Both the position numbers and the translations under genes were made by a program. Shown here one piece after another: positions 28,384 through 35,773 of a stretch of DNA of 64,000 bases. A model generated the notes under the pieces. The model searched no databases. It was not told where the DNA came from and worked only from the letters and a program-made list of their open reading frames with translations. Origin of the DNA: Daejeonella sp. H1SJ63 (GTDB lineage: Bacteria > Bacteroidota > Bacteroidia > Sphingobacteriales > Sphingobacteriaceae); the NCBI RefSeq assembly GCF_029360775.1, contig NZ_JARKMZ010000027.1:62001-126000 (forward strand). The letters run 5' to 3'. The first letter of the stretch is position 1, and each line of letters opens with the position of its first letter.

Positions 28384-28869
28384 TTAACGGATATCAATTG
28401 CAGCCATCACAATGGCAGTCACAGCAGCTTCCTCTCCCTTGTTCCCATGCTTACCTCCTGCTCTTTCCAATGCCTGTTGCAAATTATCTGTCGTTAATAC
28501 GCCAAAGATCACCGGTTTGTTGTGTTTAATTGAAACATTTGTTACTCCATTGGCTACAGCATTGCAAATAAAGGTAAAATGGGGTGTTTCTCCCTGAATT
28601 ACACAGCCCAGACAAATTACAGCATCAAGTGCTTTAGAGCTTAAAAGAATATCCGCTGCTGAAGTCAGTTCAAAGCTTCCCGGAACCTGTATAACAGTAA
28701 TATTCTCCTCAAGAGCTCCATGTTTCAAAAGAGCATGGTATGCACCCTCATACAAAGGGCCGGTAACTGCTGCATTCCATTGAGCAGCAACTATACCGAA
28801 ACGATAGGGTTTGGCAGACGGAACCTCAATATGTGAGAAATCAGATAAACTTTTTAATGATGTTGCCAT
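28384..28869 (-). CDS. ribH: 6,7-dimethyl-8-ribityllumazine synthase
   Basis: The start is placed at ATG 28869 (MATSLKSLSDF, 161 residues); the longer frame from 28917 would read through a hairpin. Family blocks are FGIVAAQWN (substrate binding), VIQVPGSFELTSAADIL, CLGCVIQGETPHFTFIC and FGVLTTDNLQQALERAGGKHGNKGEEAA. It makes the lumazine precursor of riboflavin and forms large capsids. No other rib gene is adjacent. It is transcribed away from the TPR gene through a strong hairpin at 28884-28919, which may terminate or attenuate read-through. Confidence 0.95.
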   Translation of the reverse strand: MATSLKSLSDFSHIEVPSAKPYRFGIVAAQWNAAVTGPLYEGAYHALLKHGALEENITVIQVPGSFELTSAADILLSSKALDAVICLGCVIQGETPHFTFICNAVANGVTNVSIKHNKPVIFGVLTTDNLQQALERAGGKHGNKGEEAAVTAIVMAAIDIR

Positions 28870-28883
28870 GGTCTGAAAACAAT

Positions 28884-28919
28884 AAATGCTTGTTGCAGAA
28901 ATTTCTGCAACAAGCATTT
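28884..28919 (-). terminator. 36-nt perfect palindrome between the TPR gene and ribH
   Basis: Each 18-nt arm (28884-28901 and 28902-28919) is the exact reverse complement of the other, so the hairpin has a minimal loop. On the minus strand it follows the TPR stop by 13 nt and is followed by ATTGTTTTC. It sits 15 nt before the ribH ATG and so may also control ribH translation. Confidence 0.75.
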
Positions 28920-28932
28920 GAATAAATTTTAA

Positions 28933-29613
28933 TTACAAACGTGCTTCAGCACGTGCGATATAAGCATCAATTGTTGAAGCTTCAACACTTTCAGGAAATT
29001 CTGTTCTGATCTTGTTATAAGCTTCAGCAGCTGATTTATATTCTTTCTGCTCCTCATAAACTAAACCTAACTTTTTAAGGAAAAGCGGAGAAGTGAATGA
29101 ATTTTTACTTTTGTCAGCAGCCTTTTTATAATAAGTGATTGCTTTACTGTAATCTTTCAGCTCGCTGTAAGCATCGCCCAGCATTCCAAGAACCAAAGGA
29201 TCAATAACCGGACTGCCTGTATTGCTATAATTACCCAAAGCATCTGCTGCTTTTTTGTATTCACCTTTCTGAAGATAAAGTCCGCCTAAATACGCATTAG
29301 CCAGATTAGCAGATTTTGTATTTGAATATTCTTCAGCAATTTTTTCAAAACCCGGGTATGAACCATCACCGCTGATTGCTTTATCTTTCAAAGAATCAAC
29401 ACTCAAATACTCTTCAGCTTTGAACATCTCATTAGCTGCTTTTTCTGCACGCGGGGCAAGATAAAAATTCTGGTATCCAAAGTATAAAAGTACTAAAGCA
29501 ATGATGGCTGAGCCAATTATAGCTAAGCTTTTCGCATTTTCCTGCACGAATTTTCCTGTATTACCAAGCTGGTTTTCAGCTTCTGCTACGTGTTCTTTTT
29601 GATCTTTTGACAT
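28933..29613 (-). CDS. Membrane-anchored tetratricopeptide-repeat protein
   Basis: A 226-residue protein with a short cytoplasmic N terminus, one transmembrane helix at about residues 27-47 (SLAIIGSAIIALVLLYFGY), then periplasmic helices including TPR units: AYLGGLYLQKGEYKKAADAL, MLGDAYSELKDYSKAITYYK and KLGLVYEEQKEYKSAAEAYN. Topology resembles YfgM/AncA, ancillary SecYEG-associated proteins, but no close gene context supports that. A -7 box on this strand (TATTTTTG, 29659-29666) lies 45 nt upstream. Confidence 0.8.
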   Translation of the reverse strand: MSKDQKEHVAEAENQLGNTGKFVQENAKSLAIIGSAIIALVLLYFGYQNFYLAPRAEKAANEMFKAEEYLSVDSLKDKAISGDGSYPGFEKIAEEYSNTKSANLANAYLGGLYLQKGEYKKAADALGNYSNTGSPVIDPLVLGMLGDAYSELKDYSKAITYYKKAADKSKNSFTSPLFLKKLGLVYEEQKEYKSAAEAYNKIRTEFPESVEASTIDAYIARAEARL

Positions 29614-29860
29614 TGATATTTTAAAAAATTATAAACCCTCTCACTGAAACGAATTCCGCAAAAATACATTTTTCAGACTAAGTATCAACTTTTAAATCAG
29701 AGAGATTGATTTTTTTTGATAATAACTACCCGGAGGTATAATTATACGCTAAACAAGTTAAAATGACAAATCGGCTGCTATGGATATTGCTGCTAAAATC
29801 AGCTTTCATAATACCTCTGTGTTTTCACAAGTCAGAAACTGTTTTAAGCTGCCAAATGAC

Positions 29861-29868
29861 TAAATTTG
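29861..29868 (+). promoter_or_regulatory. -7 box of recF
   Basis: TAAATTTG matches TAnnTTTG, 29 nt before the recF ATG. No TTTG -33 element was found at the expected distance. Confidence 0.45.
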
Positions 29869-29897
29869 CCAGGAGCTTAACCGCTCAATAATCAATT

Positions 29898-30998
29898 ATG
29901 TGGCTCCAAAAGTTATCTGTACTGAATTTTAAAAATTATTCTGAAGCTGAGCTGAGCTTCTCAGACACGGTTAATGCCTTTACCGGGAATAACGGAGCCG
30001 GAAAAACCAATCTCTTAGATGCTATTCATTATCTCTCGCTCTGCAAAAGCTATTTTAATCCGATAGACAGCCAGCAAATCAGACAGGGCGAAGATCTTTT
30101 CATGATCCAGGGCACATTTCATAAAGATGACAATGATGAAGTGATCTACTGCGGTCTGAAACGCTCACAGAAAAAAAAATTTAAACGCAATAAAAAGGAA
30201 TATCAGCGTCTTGCTGATCATATCGGGCTATTCCCCTTAGTGATGATCTCACCAAATGATATCAGCCTGATCATTGAGGGCAGCGAAGAAAGAAGGAAGT
30301 TCATCGACAATGCGATATCACAAACCGATGGGCATTACCTTGATGAGCTGATCATTTATAATCGCAACCTGACCAACAGAAATGCTCTTCTGAGGCAAAT
30401 TGCCATCTCAGGCAAATACGACCCTACCCTGATGGAAATCTATGATGATCAGCTGGTTGAATCGGGCAACAGGATCTTCGAAAAACGAAAGGCTTTCATG
30501 CAGGAGTTTACCGGAATCTTCAACAATCATTACAGCTATTTATGTGAAGATGCCGAGCAGGTTGAACTGGTTTATGACTCACCATTGCTTCATGATGATT
30601 TTGAAACAATCCTGAAAAAAAATCTGGAACGCGACAGGATCCTGGAACGAACCTCCAGTGGTATTCATAAGGATGAGTTAAATTTCAGTATTCATGGGAT
30701 GGTGCTCAAGAAATTTGGCTCCCAGGGACAACAGAAATCATTTCTTATTGCATTAAAGCTTGCCCAGTATACTTTTCTTCATAAGAATAAAGGTTTTGAA
30801 CCTTTATTGCTGCTCGACGACATCTTCGACAAGCTTGATGATGCACGGACCACTAAACTGATGAAAATGGTATCGGACAAAGATTTCGGACAAATTTTCA
30901 TTACTGATACCAGCAGAAACAGAATTGAAGAGATATTCAGGAAGATTGATGTACCTGTAAACATCTTCGACATAGAAAAAGGGAATATTCTCAGTTGA
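29898..30998 (+). CDS. recF: DNA replication and repair protein RecF
   Basis: A 366-residue SMC-like ATPase. Walker A GNNGAGKT is at residues 30-37, the signature region is FGSQGQQKSFLIALKLAQ, and Walker B LLLLDDIFDKLD follows. RecF with RecO and RecR loads RecA on gapped DNA. It is followed after 52 nt by a dciA-like gene, a common bacterial pairing. recJ of the same pathway is at the other end of the window. Confidence 0.96.
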   Translation: MWLQKLSVLNFKNYSEAELSFSDTVNAFTGNNGAGKTNLLDAIHYLSLCKSYFNPIDSQQIRQGEDLFMIQGTFHKDDNDEVIYCGLKRSQKKKFKRNKKEYQRLADHIGLFPLVMISPNDISLIIEGSEERRKFIDNAISQTDGHYLDELIIYNRNLTNRNALLRQIAISGKYDPTLMEIYDDQLVESGNRIFEKRKAFMQEFTGIFNNHYSYLCEDAEQVELVYDSPLLHDDFETILKKNLERDRILERTSSGIHKDELNFSIHGMVLKKFGSQGQQKSFLIALKLAQYTFLHKNKGFEPLLLLDDIFDKLDDARTTKLMKMVSDKDFGQIFITDTSRNRIEEIFRKIDVPVNIFDIEKGNILS

Positions 30999-31050
30999 TT
31001 TGCCTCATTAAGAAGCTGAATTACTTAAATTTACATCAGATAAATAAGCC

Positions 31051-31341
31051 ATGAGCCGTACTAACGACAGATCATTAAAAGACGCCATCGAGCAGATGCT
31101 GCAGGTTTATAAGCTGCGCAGAAAGTTTGATGAAACATCCCTGATCGCTGCCTGGCCCGAAATGATGGGGAAAGCTATTGCTAATCGTACCAAAGATATT
31201 TTCATCCGCGACCGGAAATTATTTATCAGAATGGAATCTGCCGTAATCAAAAATGAATTGCTGATGATGCGTTCAAATATCATTGAGAAAATGAATGAAC
31301 GGGCAGGCAGCAGTATTATCGATGAAATAATTATCCTGTAG
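31051..31341 (+). CDS. DUF721 / DciA-family protein
   Basis: A 96-residue protein consisting of the DUF721 core: the conserved WPEMMGKAIANRT (residues about 34-46), then LFIRMESAVIKNELLMM. DciA proteins interact with the DnaB helicase and help load it in bacteria that lack DnaC. Here only the short N-terminal-type domain is present, as in other Bacteroidota. The position after recF (52 nt) supports a role in replication. Confidence 0.85.
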   Translation: MSRTNDRSLKDAIEQMLQVYKLRRKFDETSLIAAWPEMMGKAIANRTKDIFIRDRKLFIRMESAVIKNELLMMRSNIIEKMNERAGSSIIDEIIIL

Positions 31342-31342
31342 T

Positions 31343-31534
31343 TCAGCGTTTTCTCTCTGTATAATTTTTTACGAGAAGATAATATAATACGGTCAGGAAT
31401 GAGGCTATGGAAAATGCCTTCAGAAAAAACAGATAATCAATATTTCTGTCAAATCCCCCAAAATAAGAAGCCGCCGGTGGCACAATCAGCATAACCAGGA
31501 AGAAGATCAGGTATCGTATCTGAAATATTTTCAT
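31343..31534 (-). CDS. Small membrane protein (63 aa), unknown
   Basis: A 63-residue protein with two predicted membrane segments (about residues 6-24 and 34-53) and a basic tail ending TERKR. Start at 31534 (MKIFQIRYL). It converges with the dciA-like gene with 1 nt between stops, and lies downstream of the ndk terminator. No family recognised. The clear two-helix pattern and tight packing favour a real gene. Confidence 0.6.
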   Translation of the reverse strand: MKIFQIRYLIFFLVMLIVPPAASYFGGFDRNIDYLFFLKAFSIASFLTVLYYLLVKNYTERKR

Positions 31535-31555
31535 CTGTACGGCATTAAATAATAT

Positions 31556-31593
31556 TGTCCTGAACCAATAGGAAATTCCAGGTTCAGGACAAT
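31556..31593 (-). terminator. Terminator hairpin of ndk
   Basis: TTGTCCTGAACC (31556-31567) and GGTTCAGGACAA (31582-31593) form a perfect 12-bp stem with a 14-nt loop, 11 nt after the ndk stop. The T-tract is weak (TATTATTTAATG). Confidence 0.7.
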
Positions 31594-31604
31594 AAAGGTA
31601 ATGA

Positions 31605-32024
31605 TTAGAAACGCTCGAATGCAGTAAAGAAGAAGTTACCTTCTATCTGTGCATTCTCGTCAGAGTCTGATCCATGAATGGCATTTGCATCAATAGATTT
31701 TGCATACTTATTACGGATAGTTCCTGCTTCAGCCTTAGTCGGATCAGTTGCACCAATCAGCTTGCGGAAATCTTCAACCGCATTGTCTTTTTCAAGAATT
31801 GCAGCTACGATAGGCCCTGAAGACATGAAATCAACAAGATCCTTATAAAAAGGACGCTCGCTGTGTACAGCATAAAACTGCCCTGCGATATCCTTGTTCA
31901 GGCGGGTATATTTTAAAGCAATTACTTTAAAACCACCTTTAATAATATCATCTAAAATAGCTCCGGTGTGGCCATTGGCTACAGCATCGGGCTTAATCAT
32001 TGTAAAAGTTCTGTTAGTTGCCAT
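31605..32024 (-). CDS. ndk: Nucleoside diphosphate kinase
   Basis: Start placed at ATG 32024 ([15 protein letters not shown]), giving the usual 139 residues; the frame extends 8 codons further upstream without family match. Active-site His117 is in [17 protein letters not shown] and SERPFY are conserved. It equalises NTP pools by phosphate transfer. Minus-strand TACTTTTG (32046-32053) is a -7 box 21 nt upstream. It is divergent from nrnA. Confidence 0.96.
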   Translation of the reverse strand: MATNRTFTMIKPDAVANGHTGAILDDIIKGGFKVIALKYTRLNKDIAGQFYAVHSERPFYKDLVDFMSSGPIVAAILEKDNAVEDFRKLIGATDPTKAEAGTIRNKYAKSIDANAIHGSDSDENAQIEGNFFFTAFERF

Positions 32025-32095
32025 CTTATTATTTGAAAATTGCTGCAAAAGTACGGCTAATAAATCAAAGGCTAAAGGATTTTAATAATTGAGCC

Positions 32096-32124
32096 TTTGC
32101 AAATCGTTTATTTTGGTACCTTTG
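32096..32124 (+). promoter_or_regulatory. Bacteroidota promoter of nrnA
   Basis: TTTG (32096-32099) and TACCTTTG (32117-32124) fit the -33 and -7 elements with a 17-nt spacer, 18 nt before the start codon. Confidence 0.7.
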
Positions 32125-32142
32125 CATTTCTTTTGTCCTTAC

Positions 32143-33153
32143 ATGTTAGATTTAAATCCCTTAGTTAAGCTTTTAGCTGAACCCAAACACATTGTAATTA
32201 CCACCCACCCTAAACCTGATGGTGATGCTATGGGCTCTTCGCTTGGCTTATATAATTATCTGATCCTCAAAGGGCATCATGTTAATGTAATCACACCTAC
32301 CGATTATCCTGTTTTTTTACAATGGCTTCCCAATAACTCTATGGTAAACATTTTTACTGAGAAGCCTGAAGAATCGAAAAAACTGGTAGCTGAAGCGGAT
32401 CTTATTTTTTGTCTTGACTTCAACTCACTTGCCCGTATTGATGAGTTAGGCGAATATGTTCGCAAAGCTCAGGCAAAAAAAGTACTGATCGATCATCATC
32501 TGGAACCTGAAGGATTTGAGGACTTCCGTTTATGGACAACCAGTGCCTGTGCAACTGCGCAGCTGGTTTACGATTTTATAGTAAACATTATGGGCGACAG
32601 AGAGCTGCTGAATGCAGATATTGCCAGCTGTCTTTATACCGGAATAATGACCGATACAGGTTCTTTCCGTTATCGTTCAACAACTTCCAAAGTTCATCAT
32701 ATTGTTGCCGACCTGATCGATTGCGGAGCCGACAACACCAAAATTCATCAACTGGTTTACGATAATTTTGCAGAAAACAGATTGCGGTTTCTTGGCTATG
32801 TGCTCCTGAACAAACTGGAAGTACTGCCCGAATACAATTCTGCGATCATTGCAATTACAAAAAAGGAACTCGAACAATTTCATATTACTACAGGCGATAC
32901 AGAAGGAATTGTTAATTATGCGCTTTCTATTCAGGGAGTAAGACTTGCCATTCTGATTATTGAAAGGCAGGATATTGTGAAGCTTTCATTAAGATCCACC
33001 GGGAATTTTCCGGCTAATGAAATCTGCAAAAAATACTTCGGCGGCGGCGGTCATCTGAATGCATCAGGTGGTTTCTCTTCCGAAAAAATTGAAACGGTAA
33101 GAGAAAAATTCAATATAATTTTGCCGGAATACAATGACCTGTTACATAAATAG
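32143..33153 (+). CDS. nrnA: DHH-family bifunctional oligoribonuclease / PAP phosphatase (NrnA type)
   Basis: The start is placed at ATG 32143 (MLDLNPLVKLL, 336 residues), since an upstream in-frame TTG would start inside the promoter. Metal-binding DHH motifs are THPKPDGDAMGSSLG (residues about 27-41), LDFNSLARI, and LIDHHLEP; the DHHA1 end has GGGGHLNASGGF. NrnA degrades nano-RNA and converts pAp to AMP, replacing Orn in many bacteria. Confidence 0.92.
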   Translation: MLDLNPLVKLLAEPKHIVITTHPKPDGDAMGSSLGLYNYLILKGHHVNVITPTDYPVFLQWLPNNSMVNIFTEKPEESKKLVAEADLIFCLDFNSLARIDELGEYVRKAQAKKVLIDHHLEPEGFEDFRLWTTSACATAQLVYDFIVNIMGDRELLNADIASCLYTGIMTDTGSFRYRSTTSKVHHIVADLIDCGADNTKIHQLVYDNFAENRLRFLGYVLLNKLEVLPEYNSAIIAITKKELEQFHITTGDTEGIVNYALSIQGVRLAILIIERQDIVKLSLRSTGNFPANEICKKYFGGGGHLNASGGFSSEKIETVREKFNIILPEYNDLLHK

Positions 33154-33319
33154 CAGGAAATATTAAATAATAAATAAAAAAGAATAGTTTTCAGCGTTAA
33201 ACTGATAGCTTGATTCAAAAAACAAATGTATATTTCAAAATGAAATTGATGTGGCTCTTAAAAAACATGAGCCATAAAGTTTCGGAGATATTTAAAAACA
33301 AATAATAAAAAATGAAACC

Positions 33320-33361
33320 TGCATGAGCTTAGCCCTAAAAAGTTAAGCACAAGCTCATGCA
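33320..33361 (+). promoter_or_regulatory. Stem-loop in the leader of the FKBP lipoprotein gene
   Basis: TGCATGAGCTT (33320-33330) and AAGCTCATGCA (33351-33361) are exact complements around 20 nt, ending 35 nt before the ATG at 33397. It may be an mRNA structure or a terminator for nrnA; no T-run follows. Confidence 0.5.
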
Positions 33362-33396
33362 AGCTTCATAGCAACTAAAAAACAAAAATAATACAA

Positions 33397-34338
33397 ATGA
33401 AAAAATTAGTATTCGCATTAGGACTGGCAGTTACCGGATTAGCCGCTTGCAACAATTTTGAAAAAGGTGAGGGGGATATGTTATACAAGATCCACACAGA
33501 CAAATCAGGTGAGCTGATCAAGGAAGGCGACTTTGTAGCATTCAAAGCTATTGAGAAAACTGAAGATGATTCGGTATTATATAGTTCTTATGATTATGAC
33601 CGTCCTTCATTGCTGGTAAAAGAAAAATCTATCTTCAAAGGAGACCTTTTTGCCGCACTTAGCTTATTAAGCGAGGGAGACAGTGCAACCTTTAAGGTCA
33701 ATATTGACTCCATGGTTCAAAAAATGGGGCGTCCTAAGTCTTCAGACACAACCCAGAAATACCTTGTTTACACCATCAAAATTGACAAGGTAATTCCAAA
33801 AGGCAAATTAACCGATAGTCTTTTCCGCGGAAAGATTGATGAATTCCTGAAAGCTGAAATGGAGACTGCAAAAAAAAGTGAATCTGCAAAATTGAAAGCC
33901 TATGTTTCTTCAAAAGGCCTGAAAACTACAGTTAGTGCAAGCGGATTAAATTATGTGATCAGCACTCAGGGCAGCGGGGCAAAACCTAACCCTGGCGACA
34001 CCGTTCTTGTAAACTACACAGGTTCATTCTTAAGCGGAAAAATATTTGACACCAGCTTACCTGATGTTGCAAAGAAAGCAGGAACATTTAATGCTCAGCG
34101 TCCATATGAGCCCTTGAAAATGCCTGTTGGAATGAACGGTTCTATCCCCGGATTTGAAGAAGGCTTAATGTTATTGAATAAAGGAAGTAAAGCTACCTTA
34201 ATCCTGCCTTCAAATCTGGCCTACGGAGAGCAGGGTAATCAGGGTATTCCTCCATTTACTCCACTGGTATTTGAAATAGAAATGGTAAATATTATTCCTG
34301 CACAAGGTGGCGCAGCTCCTGTAGCAGCAGTAAAGTAA
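33397..34338 (+). CDS. FKBP-type peptidyl-prolyl isomerase lipoprotein
   Basis: A 313-residue lipoprotein: signal MKKLVFALGLAVTGLAAC with lipobox Cys18. Residues about 30-150 form a first, diverged FKBP-like domain (LSLLSEGDSATFKV), and about 175-305 a typical FKBP domain: DTVLVNYTGSFLSGKIFDTS, MPVGMNGSIPGFEEGLMLLN, LAYGEQGNQGIPPFTPLVFE. It catalyses cis-trans proline isomerisation in the periplasm, aiding envelope protein folding. It ends at a strong shared terminator. Confidence 0.92.
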   Translation: MKKLVFALGLAVTGLAACNNFEKGEGDMLYKIHTDKSGELIKEGDFVAFKAIEKTEDDSVLYSSYDYDRPSLLVKEKSIFKGDLFAALSLLSEGDSATFKVNIDSMVQKMGRPKSSDTTQKYLVYTIKIDKVIPKGKLTDSLFRGKIDEFLKAEMETAKKSESAKLKAYVSSKGLKTTVSASGLNYVISTQGSGAKPNPGDTVLVNYTGSFLSGKIFDTSLPDVAKKAGTFNAQRPYEPLKMPVGMNGSIPGFEEGLMLLNKGSKATLILPSNLAYGEQGNQGIPPFTPLVFEIEMVNIIPAQGGAAPVAAVK

Positions 34339-34354
34339 TTAGTAATTTTATCAC

Positions 34355-34394
34355 AAAAAAAGCCTTCGCTGAGATCTCAGCGAAGGCTTTTTTT
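34355..34394. terminator. Bidirectional terminator between the FKBP gene and bshA
   Basis: AGCCTTCGCTGAGA (34361-34374) and TCTCAGCGAAGGCT (34375-34388) are perfect complements, flanked by a run of A on the left and of T on the right. Confidence 0.95.
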
Positions 34395-34483
34395 GTTTAC
34401 ATCCTATCTATCCCGAACCAAATACATAGAAATATATGGTGTTGTAACCCGCAAAATCTTTAGAATTCAGGGAGGCGGCTGTA

Positions 34484-35620
34484 TTAATAGGCCTTGCTAT
34501 TATCTATCACTTCCTGATAATACTCCTCATAAACAGGAAGTATAAGGCTCAGATCAAACTGCTTAGCCCTGTTCAATGCCCCTTCTTTAAATGCGGCAAG
34601 CTGCTGATCATTTTTCAGAATATAAATAGCATGGGCAGCCATCGCATCAATATCGCCTACATTATCCATAAATCCTGTAACTCCGTCAATGTTTAATTCA
34701 GGTAATCCACCTGCATTTGAAGTAATAACAGGCACCTTGCAGGCCATAGCCTCAAGCGCTGCGAGTCCGAAGCTTTCTGATTCTGAAGGCATAATAAACA
34801 GGTCTGACACCGATAATATCTCTTCAACCGCATCCTGCTTGCCAAGGAAACGAACATTCTCACAAATCTCCAGATCGCGGCAAAGTTGCTCACAGTATAC
34901 CCGTTCAGGGCCATCTCCAACCATCAGTAATTTTGAAGGAATCTCTTTCTGAATCTTCTCAAAAATATGTACCACATCCTGCGTTCGCTTTACCTTCCTG
35001 AAATTGGATGTATGAATTACTATACGTTCATTATTTGGTGCAATTGCAAGTTTAAAATGATCTTTCGCCTTCAAACTGAAGCGCTGAAGATCAATGAAAT
35101 TCGGGATAACCCTGATATCCTTTGTTACTTCAAAATGCTTATAGGTATCTTCCTTAAGATCCTGAGAAACAGCAGTTACACCATCGCTCTGATTGATCGA
35201 AAAAGTAACTACAGGTTTATATGTTGGATCTTTCCCAACGAGAGTGATATCTGTTCCGTGAAGGGTAGTTACTACAGGGATATGAATTCCATAAGTTGCA
35301 AGTATCTGCTTAGCCATAAATGCTGCCGAAGCATGGGGAATTGCATAGTGAACATGCAGCAGATCAAGTTTCTCAAACCTTACAACATCTACCAGTTTAC
35401 TTGCCAGAGCAAGCTCATAAGGAGGATAATCGAATAAAGGATAATTTGAAACAGACACCTCATGGTAAAACAGATTTTCAGAAAAAAAATCCAGTCTTGC
35501 CGGCTGCCTGTAGGTGATGAAATGTACCTGATGCCCGTTATCGGCCAAAGCTTTTCCAAGTTCAGTGGCTACTACTCCACTACCCCCAAAAGTTGGGTAA
35601 CAAACAATTCCTATTTTCAT
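34484..35620 (-). CDS. bshA: N-acetyl-alpha-D-glucosaminyl L-malate synthase BshA
   Basis: A 378-residue GT4 glycosyltransferase with the BshA N terminus MKIGIVCYPTFGGSGVVATE, the HVHYAIPHA block (about residue 95), and the GT-B sugar-nucleotide motif PSESESFGLAALEAMAC near residue 285. BshA joins UDP-GlcNAc and L-malate in the first step of bacillithiol synthesis. bshB and bshC are not in the window. Together with ytxJ it indicates a bacillithiol-using organism. A shared terminator separates it from the convergent FKBP gene. Confidence 0.94.
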   Translation of the reverse strand: MKIGIVCYPTFGGSGVVATELGKALADNGHQVHFITYRQPARLDFFSENLFYHEVSVSNYPLFDYPPYELALASKLVDVVRFEKLDLLHVHYAIPHASAAFMAKQILATYGIHIPVVTTLHGTDITLVGKDPTYKPVVTFSINQSDGVTAVSQDLKEDTYKHFEVTKDIRVIPNFIDLQRFSLKAKDHFKLAIAPNNERIVIHTSNFRKVKRTQDVVHIFEKIQKEIPSKLLMVGDGPERVYCEQLCRDLEICENVRFLGKQDAVEEILSVSDLFIMPSESESFGLAALEAMACKVPVITSNAGGLPELNIDGVTGFMDNVGDIDAMAAHAIYILKNDQQLAAFKEGALNRAKQFDLSLILPVYEEYYQEVIDNSKAY

Positions 35621-35773
35621 ACGGCAAATATTACCAATTGGTAAATTAATTTATTCAGGATTTAAAACAGCTGCATTTCAAATAACAACTACTGAATACA
35701 AAGTAAATTGATTAATTGTGTATTAATGTTAAGTGAATGTAACAAATCGTGTTATGAATAAAAAAACAATGAA

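Noticed and set aside
33240..33305. 21-codon frame in the FKBP leader
   Set aside because: Too short, no supporting promoter or motif; a leader peptide remains only a possibility.
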